Shown here in pieces: positions 32,995 to 41,444 of a stretch of 64,000 nt of DNA (the stretch's first letter is position 1; each line of letters begins with the position of its first letter). The notes beneath the pieces were generated by a model. The model made no database searches. It saw only the letters and a program-made list of their open reading frames with translations, and was not told the DNA's origin. The stretch is taken from positions 1,116,001 to 1,180,000 of the forward strand of contig CP021424.1 of the NCBI GenBank assembly GCA_002162095.1, in the 5' to 3' direction. The translations under genes and the position numbers were made by a program. This DNA comes from Armatimonadetes bacterium Uphvl-Ar2. GTDB taxonomy: Bacteria; Armatimonadota; Fimbriimonadia; Fimbriimonadales; Fimbriimonadaceae.

Positions 32995-34578
32995 ATGCGC
33001 CCACTTCTCGCCTTTGTCTTGTTGGCCAGTTCCCTGGTGGCCTGGGCCCGCCCGGCGGAGGAGGCCAACCCGGCCCTCACCGCCGTGCGTGCACTCTCAG
33101 CCAAAGGCGTTTCCGGTGCCGCCACGGCGGCCACCGGGCCGACGAAGTTCACCTACTCCGGGCAGCGCCTTCTGCTCAACGACTTTGTCAAGAACCTCTT
33201 TGACGATGCCGAAACCCAGCAGGTGGTGCGCGAGGCGCTGGTGCAGTTCCTCAATGACTACGACAAGGAAGCCGCCACCCGGGGTCGCGCGCACGATGTG
33301 GCCGGGGCCGCCGCCGACAGCCTGAGCCTGTTTGTCACCATCGTTTCGGGCAAAGAGATTCCGGACGAGCAGGTGACGAAGGCCACCGGGCAACTACGGA
33401 AGGCGCTGGACACGCCCGAGATGCGCTCGGCTACCGATCGCCAGAAGCAAGAGGTCAGCGAAACCCTGCTCTTGCAAGCCGGTTTGGCCGTGGTGCTGGC
33501 TGCGGGCGCGAATGACGAGAACCAAGACAGCATCGTGAACGCGGTGAACGAGATGACCAAGGCGCTGATCGGCGTCGAGGCCAGCAAGCTGTCCTTCAAC
33601 GCCGATGGCATCCGCATCCCGGCCACGGCGGGGGCCGCACCTGCCCAGCCCACCGCTCCTGCGGCCGCCGGGCTCGCCCCGGGGTTTGTCTACGCTGCGC
33701 CGGCCGACTTCAAGAAGAACGGCGCGTGGTACATCAAATCGACGGTTGAAAACCGCAGCTCGGCGGAGTACACCAACTGCCTCATCCGGTTCCCGAACGC
33801 CATCCCCGCCCAGGGCAACATGGGCGACGCCCTGCGCAAGCTGTGGGAAACCGAGGTGCCGGCCGAACTCAAAGAGCGTTACGGACCGCTGGTTTATCGC
33901 CGCTACACCGGGCAGAAGCTCCTTACCCAGTTCATCTTCGGCTCAGGTAAGGAGAATGGGCGCCGGACCGACACGGTCTTCACGATCTTCCTGGTCGACT
34001 GCGGCCGCTATTGGCAACCGGTGGTGATGGCACAAACCTACGAGGACACCGGGAGCTTCCTCGCGGGCGAATCCATGTCGGCCAGCTTCAGCTTCAACGA
34101 TTCGGTGATGTACGCCGAGCCGTTCCTCGCGTCGTTCCGTTGCCCGGGCCAAGAGCGGGCCTCGCTCGTGGACAAAGCGGCCATGGTTGGGGATTACCAC
34201 TTCGGGAGCGGGGCCAGCGCCTCGTGGATCAACACTTACACTGGCTCATCCTTCATGACGGCCGTTTCCTACGGCGGCGACCTCTTCCTGAAGGCCGACG
34301 GCACCTACAGCTATCGCTTTGCATCCGCTTCGGGCGTGGTGGGGGCGCAAACATTCGGCAGTGAGAATGCGAAGGGGCGCTGGTCCGTCGAAGGTGACCT
34401 CCTCACCCTGACCCCCACATCCGGCACCGTGACGGGCGTTCGTCAGTACCGCGTGGCTGGGGTCACTCAGTTTGCCGATGGCAACAAATCGCTGGTCCTG
34501 CTGGAACTGCGCGATCCGCCGATCCCCCAAAAGGTCTCGGATGGCAGCAACGTCTACACCACCAAGAAGGCGGACTAG
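32995..34578 (+). CDS. Large secreted protein, DUF6683-like N-terminal half
   Basis: 527 residues from ATG 32995, which gives a signal peptide (MRPLLAFVLLASSLVAWARP). The N-terminal half is helical: KFTYSGQRLLLNDFVKNLFD, DVAGAAADSLSLFVTIVSGK, LRKALDTPEMRSATDRQKQE; this order resembles DUF6683 family proteins (moderate confidence, from memory of the pattern). After an Ala/Pro linker near residue 215 a C-terminal half has VGDYHFGSGASASWINTYTG and ENAKGRWSVEGDLLTLTPTS, a lipocalin-like 'output' beta domain. It is two bases upstream of the TPR gene, so probably one operon. Confidence 0.65.
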   Translation: MRPLLAFVLLASSLVAWARPAEEANPALTAVRALSAKGVSGAATAATGPTKFTYSGQRLLLNDFVKNLFDDAETQQVVREALVQFLNDYDKEAATRGRAHDVAGAAADSLSLFVTIVSGKEIPDEQVTKATGQLRKALDTPEMRSATDRQKQEVSETLLLQAGLAVVLAAGANDENQDSIVNAVNEMTKALIGVEASKLSFNADGIRIPATAGAAPAQPTAPAAAGLAPGFVYAAPADFKKNGAWYIKSTVENRSSAEYTNCLIRFPNAIPAQGNMGDALRKLWETEVPAELKERYGPLVYRRYTGQKLLTQFIFGSGKENGRRTDTVFTIFLVDCGRYWQPVVMAQTYEDTGSFLAGESMSASFSFNDSVMYAEPFLASFRCPGQERASLVDKAAMVGDYHFGSGASASWINTYTGSSFMTAVSYGGDLFLKADGTYSYRFASASGVVGAQTFGSENAKGRWSVEGDLLTLTPTSGTVTGVRQYRVAGVTQFADGNKSLVLLELRDPPIPQKVSDGSNVYTTKKAD

Positions 34579-34580
34579 CG

Positions 34581-35423
34581 ATGCCAAGTTGGTTGAGTTT
34601 GTGGGATTACTCGGACCCGGTTGCGAGTGAAGTCCGACTGGGCGAGGCGGCCGAGGCGGCCACCGACCCCGACGAGGAACTGGTGCTACTTACGCAAGTG
34701 GCGCGAGCCCGGGGACTGCAGAAGCACTACGAGGCGGCGCAGGATTCGCTCGACCTCGTCGAAATGAGCCTGCCCGAGGGGGACGCGCCGTCGCGGTTCT
34801 ACTGGCTGCTGGAAACCGGGCGGGTGCTGCGTTCCAGCGGTCGGCCGCACGAGAGCCGCCCGTGGTTCGAGGCCGCCCAAGGCATGGCCGAGCGCCTGGG
34901 CCTGGAACACGGTGCCATTGACGCCGCCCACATGGTGGCGCTGGTGGCCCCGCCCGAGGAAGCGCTGGAACTGCACGACCGGGCCATTTCCATGGCGAAC
35001 GAAGCCACCGACCCCGATGCGCGGCGCTGGCGCGCGTCTCTGCTCAATAACCAGGCGTGGACCCGGTTTGAAAGGGGTGAGCACGAACTGGCCCTCGGCT
35101 TGTTTGCGCAGGCGGTGGATGCCCGCCGCGAGATGGGCGACGTGAAGGGCCTCGCCATCGCCCAGTGGTGCCACGCCCGGTGCCTGCGCGAACTCGGGCA
35201 AAACGACGAAGCCTGGGCGATCCAGCAAGTGCTGCACGCCACTGGCGAGCCGGATGGCTTTGTGGCGGAAGAGCTGGCCTACCTCAGCGAAGCCCGAGGC
35301 GACATGCCGCTGGCCGCGCTGCACGCCTTTGAGGCCACTACGCTTCTCAAGGTCATGGACCCCGACTGGCCGGAGCAAGAGCCCGAGCGTTACGCCAAGT
35401 TGCTTGAGCTCCAAAACCGCTGA
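34581..35423 (+). CDS. Tetratricopeptide-repeat protein
   Basis: 280 residues, cytoplasmic, no signal peptide. Several TPR-like helix pairs are visible: LTQVARARGLQKHYEAAQDS, LLETGRVLRSSGRPHESRPW then FEAAQGMAERLGL, LNNQAWTRFERGEHELALGL then FAQAVDARREMGD, and IAQWCHARCLRELGQNDEAW. Such proteins serve as scaffolds; no partner is obvious. It starts two bases after the secreted protein stop, indicating co-transcription. Confidence 0.75.
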   Translation: MPSWLSLWDYSDPVASEVRLGEAAEAATDPDEELVLLTQVARARGLQKHYEAAQDSLDLVEMSLPEGDAPSRFYWLLETGRVLRSSGRPHESRPWFEAAQGMAERLGLEHGAIDAAHMVALVAPPEEALELHDRAISMANEATDPDARRWRASLLNNQAWTRFERGEHELALGLFAQAVDARREMGDVKGLAIAQWCHARCLRELGQNDEAWAIQQVLHATGEPDGFVAEELAYLSEARGDMPLAALHAFEATTLLKVMDPDWPEQEPERYAKLLELQNR

Positions 35424-35432
35424 CAACCACAG

Positions 35433-35483
35433 AAAAATGCCCCCGATCCCATCGCTTGTGGGGTCCTCCGACCATCGGGGGCA
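35433..35483 (-). terminator. Branched, near-palindromic terminator
   Basis: On the minus strand ATCGGGGGCA pairs with TGCCCCCGAT (10 bp perfect). Inside are two small stems, GGTC-GGAG-GACC and CCCA-CAAGCGA-TGGG, which share one C. TTTTT follows directly on the minus strand; on the plus strand only AGCCTTTT follows. So it is stronger for minus-strand transcription although the upstream coding gene is on the plus strand. Confidence 0.55.
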
Positions 35484-35590
35484 AGCCTTTTGTGGCTGGG
35501 GTCGCTTCTGTACGTCTCGGTCCAGATGGCCCCGCTTGGGGATTGAACTTCTTCTCCCCAACACCCAATCTATCGCCTCATTTCGGCTGA
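35433..35590 (-). ncRNA. Candidate small RNA ending at the branched terminator
   Basis: The minus strand has three successive hairpins (TTGGGGA/TCCCCAA, GGGG.../...CCCC, then the branched 10-bp stem) ending in T5, with no minus-strand gene feeding into it. That is the layout of an independent non-coding transcript. It does not match tRNA, tmRNA, SRP RNA or 6S patterns that I can check by eye. The 5' end is a guess. Confidence 0.3.
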
Positions 35591-35732
35591 ATGGCCGTAC
35601 GTGAAATTTTTTACGGCAGATTCACGATCCGGCCGCCCGGACCAAAGCCGCGACGAAAAGTGAATGCTAGCAATTCTTCTGACTAGTAAGGCCGGGTGAA
35701 AGCTCGATATTCCCCCTGTAGGTCTTGCGAAT

Positions 35733-36359
35733 ATGTGGGGACGAAAGGGGATTGCATTAGGCATCGGGTTGATGGTGGCGGGCGCCGCCCAGGCCCAAGT
35801 GACGGGTTTGGCGGCCATGCCGATCTCAGACCGACTCGGGAAGGGCGAAATGGAAATCGGCGCTGTCATCGAGGGCGCCGAGCGAAAGATTGACCCGCGC
35901 TACTATCACAGCGCGTACATGGTGGTCGGGCTGGACGACTGGTTTGAACTCGGCACCGCCACGGATTACCAAGGCACGCAGTCCCTGGGCTTCAAGTTCC
36001 GTATGTGGGAAGACGAGGCTGGCCAGTGGGCAGTTTCGGGCGGCTGGGACGGTGTGCGGCCCAAGGAAGGCAATCCGTTCGTGGTGGGTTCCTATGCCAC
36101 CGGCAACTGCCGATGGCACGCGGGCTGGATGCGCGACAACGCTCATCGCGGCATGATCGGCCTGGATGGCGCCTTCAACGACCGTTGGAGTTGGGGTGTG
36201 GACCATATCGGCGGTGCCGAAGGGGCCACGTCGCTGGCGTTGTTCATCACCGAGCCGAAGCTGCAAGGCTGGGCGCTCACGGTCGCGGCCGGAGTCCCGA
36301 ACACCAAGGGTGCGGGCGTCACGCACAGCGCCACACTGGCCTACGTCGTGCGCTTCTAA
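35733..36359 (+). CDS. Predicted outer-membrane beta-barrel protein
   Basis: 208 residues with a signal peptide (MWGRKGIALGIGLMVAGAAQ, AQV). The mature chain alternates hydrophobic and polar residues in short strands (MEIGAVIEGAERKIDPRYYH, GRASD-like FELGTATDYQGTQSLGFKFR, WHAGWMRDNAHRGMIGLDGA) and ends LAYVVRF with a C-terminal Phe, consistent with a small (8-10 strand) outer-membrane barrel. No family recognised. It ends at a strong bidirectional terminator shared with the convergent gene. Confidence 0.65.
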   Translation: MWGRKGIALGIGLMVAGAAQAQVTGLAAMPISDRLGKGEMEIGAVIEGAERKIDPRYYHSAYMVVGLDDWFELGTATDYQGTQSLGFKFRMWEDEAGQWAVSGGWDGVRPKEGNPFVVGSYATGNCRWHAGWMRDNAHRGMIGLDGAFNDRWSWGVDHIGGAEGATSLALFITEPKLQGWALTVAAGVPNTKGAGVTHSATLAYVVRF

Positions 36360-36383
36360 AGCTGGCAGCCGGCAGAAATCAAG

Positions 36384-36417
36384 AAAGGCATCCCCACGAA
36401 AGGGGATGCCTTTCTTT
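36384..36417. terminator. Bidirectional terminator between convergent genes
   Basis: Perfect 12-bp stem AAAGGCATCCCC/GGGGATGCCTTT, loop ACGAAA, T-rich on both outer sides (TTTCTTTG on plus). Confidence 0.88.
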
Positions 36418-36435
36418 GTTTCGCGCAAGGTGAAC

Positions 36436-36735
36436 TTAGCGGACGCCGACTTGCGAGATGTGCACTGTGGTGGCGGTGGCTTCCGGGCTCAGCGGGATTT
36501 CGATCGTCTGGCCCACGTGAATGAAGCTGGGGGTACCGGCCACATTGGTGTGGTAGGGCGAAACGTAAACCGTGACGATCTTGCCGTTCACGTCCACGGT
36601 CCAGGTTTCGCGGACGAGCTTGCCGCGTCGGCCCGCGAAGGTCGACGTGCGCGTGACATGGGTGACTTGAGCGGAGACCGCGAAGGCCGGTTCGGCCGCC
36701 GGGGACGGAACATCAATGACGGGAAGAATGACCAT
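36436..36735 (-). CDS. Small protein of unknown function
   Basis: 99 residues from ATG 36735. No signal peptide or membrane helix. Beta-rich chain: VSAQVTHVTRTSTFAGRRGK, LVRETWTVDVNGKIVTVYVS, SFIHVGQTIEIPLSPEATAT. No family recognised. It is convergent with the barrel gene through the terminator and divergent from the chemoreceptor gene. TAACCT nine bases upstream is a possible -10. Confidence 0.6.
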   Translation of the reverse strand: MVILPVIDVPSPAAEPAFAVSAQVTHVTRTSTFAGRRGKLVRETWTVDVNGKIVTVYVSPYHTNVAGTPSFIHVGQTIEIPLSPEATATTVHISQVGVR

Positions 36736-36780
36736 GATGTGAAGAGGTTACGACAAGAACGACGCCAATTCTTCTCTTTC

Positions 36781-36840
36781 TTGTCAACTCCCCTAGTTTT
36801 GCTAGGGTAGGGCTCCAACAATTTTCCTGTACTGGGGAGA
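36781..36840 (+). promoter_or_regulatory. Chemoreceptor promoter with inverted repeat
   Basis: TTGTCA (36781-36786), 16-base spacer, TAGGGT (about 36803-36808). Between and overlapping the -10 is the inverted repeat CCCTAG-TTTTG-CTAGGG (36791-36807), a candidate operator. GGGGAGA precedes the ATG. Confidence 0.4.
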
Positions 36841-36842
36841 GT

Positions 36843-38783
36843 ATGAATATCCGGTTTTTGCTCATTGCGGTGACGGTTTTCGTCGCCATCGGCATCGCCA
36901 TTGTGAATTGGAAGGGACGCGCGGGACTTGAGCAAATGTTCGAGTCCTCGAGTGAACTCAAACAGATCAACTCGATGACCCGTAACCAAATGGAAGCGGA
37001 CATGATGCACGACGCCCTACGCGGTGAGGTGCTTGCCTTGGTCCTGGCTTCCGGCAAGGGTGACCTCGAAGGCCTGAAAGCCGCTAAGGCTGGAATTGCC
37101 GACACAAGTCAAACGTTCCGCGGCGCCTTGGCCGCCAATGAAAAGCTCAACCTGAGCTCGGCGACCAAGAAGAGCCTCGCCGATGTGAAGCCGCTCCTGG
37201 ATTCCTACTTAGGAAGCGCCGAGGCGATGGCCAAGGTGGCCTCGCAACCCGATGCCCTGGAACGCATGCTGCCGCAGTTTGACAAGGACTATGTGGCGCT
37301 CGCCGGTGGCATGGAAGCCGTGAGCGACGCCATTGAAGCCGAAACCAACGAGGTAATGAAGCACGCAGTGGATTGGCATGCCGAAGGTGTGCAGTTTCTA
37401 AACGTTGTTTCCATGGCGGTGGGTGGCCTCGCCTTTGTCTTCCAAATTCTTCTGACCCGTCGGATCATCAAGGGTCTCCGCGAAAGTGAACAAGGGCTGT
37501 CTTTCCTTACGGACGAGGTGACGCCGCGCCTCAAGGCGGGACTTGAAGACCTCGCCCAGGGTGTGCTTCGGGTGCCTACCGCCATTCCGACCATGCCGCG
37601 CTTGAGCACGAAAGGCGACGAACTCGGGCAGCTCAACGCCTCGATTCAGCGGGTCGTCAACGATGCCCGCGAACTTCACGCCTCGCAATCCAAGGCGATC
37701 CAACGCACTTCCGGATTGGTGCGCCAAATTCACGACGAGACCCGGACCATCCTGGAAGGCAGCGAAAACATCCGCATGGTGAGTGTGGAAGGTGCACGCA
37801 GCATGGAAGCGGTGGCCACTTCCGTATCTCACGTAGCCTCGCAAACGGACTCGGCGAATCAGCACGTCCAAGCGATGGTGCAAGAACTGGAGGCCCTCCA
37901 GCACGGGGCGCAGCGACAAGCGGTGGCCGTGAACGAATCCCGCACTGCCGTCGAGAGCACGGTACGAGCGATTGACGCGCTGAACTCGAATCTGAGCCAA
38001 ATGAACGAGGAGTCGGAGAGTGGCCAGAAGCGGGTGGATGAAGTGTCCTCTATCATGCGCGACATTGTCGATCAAGCTTCCCGTTCCGAGGAAATCGCCC
38101 GGAACCTCGACCGGCAAAGTCAAGCCATCGGCTCCATCGTGGAGACGATTGACCACATTGCCAACCAGACCAACCTCCTTAGCCTGAACGCAGCAATTGA
38201 AGCGGCGCGGGCCGGCGAAGCCGGACGCGGGTTTGCGGTGGTGGCCGAAGAAGTGCGGCGCCTTGCTACGGAGTCGGCCGAATCGGCGAGCCAGATTCGC
38301 CAATTGATTGAGGAAGCCCGGGTCACCGCCGAATCGATGGTGGAGGCCTCGCACAACACGTCTCAGGTCATCCACTCCGGGCAGGCCGAAGTGGAGCGAA
38401 CACGAGAAGCCTTTGACCGCTTCCGCAGCGTGGTCCAAGATGCCACGAACCGACTGCAGGTGGTCCAACAGTCGAGCGAGAACGTCATCCGCCAAACGGA
38501 TGTGATCGAAACTTCGGCTCAACGCAACGCCGATACGTGCAGCGAAATGGTGGCCTCTGTCCAATCGATGCAAGGCGACTTTGGCACGCTGCAGGAAGCC
38601 ACCGAAGAGATCGCCGCCAACTCCCAAGAGGTTGCCGCGAGCATGGAGGAGGCCTCCAACTCGGCGGAGAGCTTTGCGGAGCTTGCCTCGCGACTCTCGG
38701 AGATCGTGGCGCAGTTCCGGCTGGATGACGCCGGTGACACCACCGTAGCTGACGAGCCCCGCGCTCGCCGACGGGCCGCATAG
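36843..38783 (+). CDS. Methyl-accepting chemotaxis protein
   Basis: 646 residues. Transmembrane helices at about residues 3-21 ([17 protein letters not shown]) and about 185-205 ([17 protein letters not shown]) enclose a mostly helical sensor domain of about 160 residues. A HAMP-like segment is followed by a long methylation/signalling coiled coil with the conserved hairpin tip [20 protein letters not shown] then [17 protein letters not shown]. It controls CheA kinase in response to an unknown ligand. No che genes lie nearby. The chain ends in RARRRAA without a CheR-binding pentapeptide. Confidence 0.93.
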   Translation: MNIRFLLIAVTVFVAIGIAIVNWKGRAGLEQMFESSSELKQINSMTRNQMEADMMHDALRGEVLALVLASGKGDLEGLKAAKAGIADTSQTFRGALAANEKLNLSSATKKSLADVKPLLDSYLGSAEAMAKVASQPDALERMLPQFDKDYVALAGGMEAVSDAIEAETNEVMKHAVDWHAEGVQFLNVVSMAVGGLAFVFQILLTRRIIKGLRESEQGLSFLTDEVTPRLKAGLEDLAQGVLRVPTAIPTMPRLSTKGDELGQLNASIQRVVNDARELHASQSKAIQRTSGLVRQIHDETRTILEGSENIRMVSVEGARSMEAVATSVSHVASQTDSANQHVQAMVQELEALQHGAQRQAVAVNESRTAVESTVRAIDALNSNLSQMNEESESGQKRVDEVSSIMRDIVDQASRSEEIARNLDRQSQAIGSIVETIDHIANQTNLLSLNAAIEAARAGEAGRGFAVVAEEVRRLATESAESASQIRQLIEEARVTAESMVEASHNTSQVIHSGQAEVERTREAFDRFRSVVQDATNRLQVVQQSSENVIRQTDVIETSAQRNADTCSEMVASVQSMQGDFGTLQEATEEIAANSQEVAASMEEASNSAESFAELASRLSEIVAQFRLDDAGDTTVADEPRARRRAA

Positions 38784-38819
38784 TCACCCGCCCGCGCTGA
38801 ATCCGGGTAAGACCGAGCC

Positions 38820-39398
38820 GTGCCCGCACGGCTCGGCATCCTGGTAAGCGGCAAAGGCCGGGGTTCGAACATGGCCAACCTCATCGAGGCTTGCCAAGAT
38901 GGCCGCCTACCCGCCGATGTCGGGGTTGTAGTGGCACCCCGTGAGGACACCCCCGCCGCCGCGCGTGCCCGAGACCTTGGCGTGCCCGTGGTGGCCATCT
39001 CACCCAAGAGCGAAGGCTTCGCCACGGCCCTTCTTGCCACTTTGCACACCTACAACGTCACCCACGTCTGCCTGGCGGGGTTTATGTCGATGGTGCCCGC
39101 CCCGGTGCTGGCGGCTTTTCCAGATCGGATTTTTAACGTGCACCCGGCCTTGCTCCCCAAGTTTGGCGGCAAGGGGATGTACGGGATGCACGTGCACGAA
39201 GCCGTGGTGGCGGCGGGAGAAACCGAGAGTGGCTGCACGGTCCATTTGGTCAACGAGCACTACGACGAAGGGCGGATTCTGCTCCAGTTGCGTTGCCCGG
39301 CGCTCCCGGATGACACCCCCGAAACCCTAGCCGCCCGGGTGCTGACCCTGGAACATCAAGCGTACGTCCAAGCTCTTCGCGACGCCCTCAACGCTTAG
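38820..39398 (+). CDS. purN: Phosphoribosylglycinamide formyltransferase PurN
   Basis: 192 residues from GTG 38820. LGILVSGKGRGSNMANLIEA is the GAR-binding loop, LAGFMSMVPAPVL and FNVHPALLPKFGGKGMYG carry the catalytic Asn and His, and HYDEGRIL carries the catalytic Asp. It transfers a formyl group from 10-formyl-THF to GAR in purine synthesis. No other pur gene is adjacent; it begins 36 bases after the chemoreceptor. Confidence 0.94.
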   Translation: MPARLGILVSGKGRGSNMANLIEACQDGRLPADVGVVVAPREDTPAAARARDLGVPVVAISPKSEGFATALLATLHTYNVTHVCLAGFMSMVPAPVLAAFPDRIFNVHPALLPKFGGKGMYGMHVHEAVVAAGETESGCTVHLVNEHYDEGRILLQLRCPALPDDTPETLAARVLTLEHQAYVQALRDALNA

Positions 39399-39403
39399 AT
39401 TTG

Positions 39404-39439
39404 TTGTGAAATCTTCGATGATCGTTGTATGATCGAAGG
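39404..39439 (+). promoter_or_regulatory. Promoter of the TlpA-like gene, leaderless type
   Basis: -35 TTGTGA (39404-39409), 18-base spacer, -10 TATGAT (39428-39433), six bases, ATG 39440. Confidence 0.6.
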
Positions 39440-39973
39440 ATGCGAAAGATGACGACATTCGCCGCTCTCACCACGGCGGCCATGCTGATGGCCTTCCCGC
39501 CGGTGGTGCAGAAGGAGCTCTACGCCGAAAACGACTTCCGGGGCAAGGCGGCCCCCAAGATTGAAGTGGAAACCTGGCTGGGCGGGGCCAACCCCGAGCT
39601 GAAGGGCAAGACCGTGCTCCTCGACTTCTGGGCGACCTGGTGCGGCCCGTGCCGCGCCACCATCCCCGAGCTGAACAAGTGGCAAGCCGAGTTCAAGGAT
39701 GATCTGGTGATCATCGGCCTGAGCAACGAGAAGCCGGAAGTGGTGAAGACCTTCATGGAAACCACCGCCATGAAGTACAGCATCGCCATTGACACCCAGG
39801 CGCGCACCTCCAAGACGGTGGGCGTCAAGGGCATCCCCCACGCCATGGTCATCACCCCGGACGGCGTGGTGCGATGGCAGGGCTTCCCAGGATTGGAAGC
39901 CGACCCGCTGACCACCGAAAAGCTGAAGAGCATCATCGCCGAGGGCAAGGCCCTGGCCCGCGGCGGCAACTAA
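39440..39973 (+). CDS. TlpA/ResA-like thiol-disulfide oxidoreductase
   Basis: 177 residues. ATG 39440 is chosen over the upstream in-frame start because the -10 TATGAT lies inside the longer version. N-terminal export signal (MRKMTTFAALTTAAMLMAFP). Thioredoxin fold with VLLDFWATWCGPCRATIPEL, cis-Pro in VKGIPHAMVI and GVVRWQGFPG. It is periplasmic and probably reduces disulfides in exported proteins (cytochrome maturation or similar); no ccd partner is in the window. It ends at a strong terminator. Confidence 0.88.
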   Translation: MRKMTTFAALTTAAMLMAFPPVVQKELYAENDFRGKAAPKIEVETWLGGANPELKGKTVLLDFWATWCGPCRATIPELNKWQAEFKDDLVIIGLSNEKPEVVKTFMETTAMKYSIAIDTQARTSKTVGVKGIPHAMVITPDGVVRWQGFPGLEADPLTTEKLKSIIAEGKALARGGN

Positions 39974-39989
39974 GGCTCGTAGACAAGAA

Positions 39990-40024
39990 ACCCCGCTTTC
40001 CGATGCGGAAGGCGGGGTCTTTTT
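39990..40024. terminator. Bidirectional terminator between the TlpA-like gene and the legionaminic acid operon
   Basis: 13-bp stem ACCCCGCTTTCCG/CGGAAGGCGGGGT (one wobble), loop ATG, then CTTTTT on plus and TTTCTT on minus. Confidence 0.9.
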
Positions 40025-40038
40025 GTGCCTGGATGAGC

Positions 40039-40680
40039 TTAGAGACTGAGGAATTGACGCACGATGCGCAGGCCGACATCGCCACTCTTCTCGGGGTGGA
40101 ACTGGGTGCCCATCACGTTGTCTCGACCCACGGCCGCCACCACTTCGTAGTCTTCGTAATCCACCGTGGCCAGCACATCCTCAGGGCGCTCGCATCGCGC
40201 CGAAAATGAGTGCACAAAGTAAACGCTCTCACCCGGCTGGACGGGGGCGAGCATCGTGCCCTCCCACACGCGCCCGTTGGGCACTTGCAAGCGGTTCCAG
40301 CCAATGTGCGGGATCTTGCGGCGGCCGCCATCGGCCTTGCGCGGGTCAATCGCCACCACCCGGCCCGGGAAAACGCCCAGTCCTTGGTGCTCGCCAAACT
40401 CCTCGCCGATATCGAACATCATCTGCATGCCCACACAGATGCCGAGGGTCGGGCGGCCGGTCTGAATGAACTCCAGTACGGGTTCGCGCAGGTGGCGCGA
40501 AGCAAGTTCCAGCGTGCACTGCCCAAAGGCTCCAACACCCGGTACCACCAAATGGTCAGCCTGGCGGATGACTTCGGGGTCACCAGAGAGCGTGACGTCG
40601 CCACCCTCATGAGTCAGGGCGCGGCACACACTCAGCAAGTTGCCGATGCCGTAATCCACCACCGTCACGCGTTTGCTCAT
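40039..40680 (-). CDS. HisH-type glutaminase for the sugar amidotransferase
   Basis: 213 residues. Class I glutamine amidotransferase: VVDYGIGNLLSVCRAL, VPGVGAFG, nucleophile Cys in GICVGMQMMFD, and His/Glu in GTQFHPEKS. It hydrolyses glutamine to ammonia. Although HisH-like, its position at the end of the legionaminic acid operon, beside a HisF paralogue and an N-acetyl sugar amidotransferase, indicates that it feeds ammonia to sugar amidination, as HisH2 does for WbpG in Pseudomonas. Its start overlaps the HisF-like stop by four bases. Confidence 0.88.
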   Translation of the reverse strand: MSKRVTVVDYGIGNLLSVCRALTHEGGDVTLSGDPEVIRQADHLVVPGVGAFGQCTLELASRHLREPVLEFIQTGRPTLGICVGMQMMFDIGEEFGEHQGLGVFPGRVVAIDPRKADGGRRKIPHIGWNRLQVPNGRVWEGTMLAPVQPGESVYFVHSFSARCERPEDVLATVDYEDYEVVAAVGRDNVMGTQFHPEKSGDVGLRIVRQFLSL

Positions 40681-41441
40681 ACTTCTCTCACCATTCTGCC
40701 CAAGCTGGCCGCGCGTTCCCGGATTGCGGCCGGGGCTACCCGCTCGTAATGCAATACGTGGGCAAAGGCCACGGCGTCCACATCGGCCCGCTCAATCACG
40801 GCGTCGAGGTGGTCAAGTTGCCCAAAGCCGCCGCTGATGATGACCGGCCGGTCCACGCCTTGCGTCACCTTCTCGGCGAGTTCGAGGTCAAATCCGCGCT
40901 GCGTGCCTTCCTGGTCAATGCTGGTCACCAGGACTTCACCCGCCCCGCGCTCGACCGCTTCTTGCACCCAATCCAGCACCTCGCGCCCCGTGTGCTCGCG
41001 GCCGTTGTCGGTAAAGCAGAGATACCCACCATTTGGTTGGCGCTTGGCTTCCACACTCACCATGAGCACTTGCTGCCCGAACTCGCTGGCGATCTCCTCG
41101 ATGAACTCTGGGCGGCGGATGGCCGCCGTATTCACGGCCACCTTGTCCGCGCCGGATTGCAGCGCCTGGCGCACATGTTCCAGCGTGCGCAAGCCGCCCC
41201 CCACCGTGACGGGGATGAACACATTGTCCACCGTTTTGCGCACAAGGTCGCTCAGCGAGAACCGGTCGTACAGGCTGGCCACGATGTCCATGTAAAGGAT
41301 CTCGTCCATGCCTGCCTCCGCGTAGCGGCGTGCCCAGTCTTCGGGGGCACCGGCAATCTTGCGAAGACCTTCCAGGTGCACCCCCTTGATGAGGTGCGGG
41401 CCCTTGATATCCAGCCGAGCGATGAGACGAAGGTTTCGCAC
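40677..41441 (-). CDS. HisF-like ammonia-channel partner of the sugar amidotransferase
   Basis: 254 residues, (beta/alpha)8 barrel related to imidazole glycerol phosphate synthase HisF: IARLDIKGPHLIKGVHLEGL, YMDIVAS, VTVGGGLRTLEHV, DKVAVNTAAI, VTSIDQEGT and ISGGFG. The first catalytic Asp (residue 11) is present. The second, Asp130 in HisF (AIDAKR), is Glu here (VSVEAKR, residue 131), and SIDRDGT has become SIDQEGT. It therefore probably no longer makes the imidazole ring and only channels ammonia from the HisH-like glutaminase. It lies three bases from the amidotransferase gene. Confidence 0.87.
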   Translation of the reverse strand: MRNLRLIARLDIKGPHLIKGVHLEGLRKIAGAPEDWARRYAEAGMDEILYMDIVASLYDRFSLSDLVRKTVDNVFIPVTVGGGLRTLEHVRQALQSGADKVAVNTAAIRRPEFIEEIASEFGQQVLMVSVEAKRQPNGGYLCFTDNGREHTGREVLDWVQEAVERGAGEVLVTSIDQEGTQRGFDLELAEKVTQGVDRPVIISGGFGQLDHLDAVIERADVDAVAFAHVLHYERVAPAAIRERAASLGRMVREV

Positions 41442-41444
41442 CGC

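Larger units (their letters stand above)
35424..35732. other. Structured 309-base intergenic region
   Basis: No open frame of note. It holds a branched hairpin (35438-35483) followed on the minus strand by T5, a second hairpin TTGGGGA/TCCCCAA (near 35536-35561), a GGGG/CCCC pair between them, and an A/T-rich patch with GCCGT/ACGGC near 35602-35625. It contains the terminator of the TPR gene and the promoter of the next gene. Confidence 0.5.

Noticed and set aside
35536-35561. GTTCAATCCCC-like sequence on the minus strand resembling a tRNA or tmRNA T-arm
   Set aside because: The loop is about 12 bases rather than 7 and no acceptor stem or other arms can be drawn around it.
40039-41441. Histidine biosynthesis hisH-hisF
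   Set aside because: No other his genes, altered HisF catalytic residues, and placement at the end of the legionaminic acid operon beside a sugar amidotransferase.
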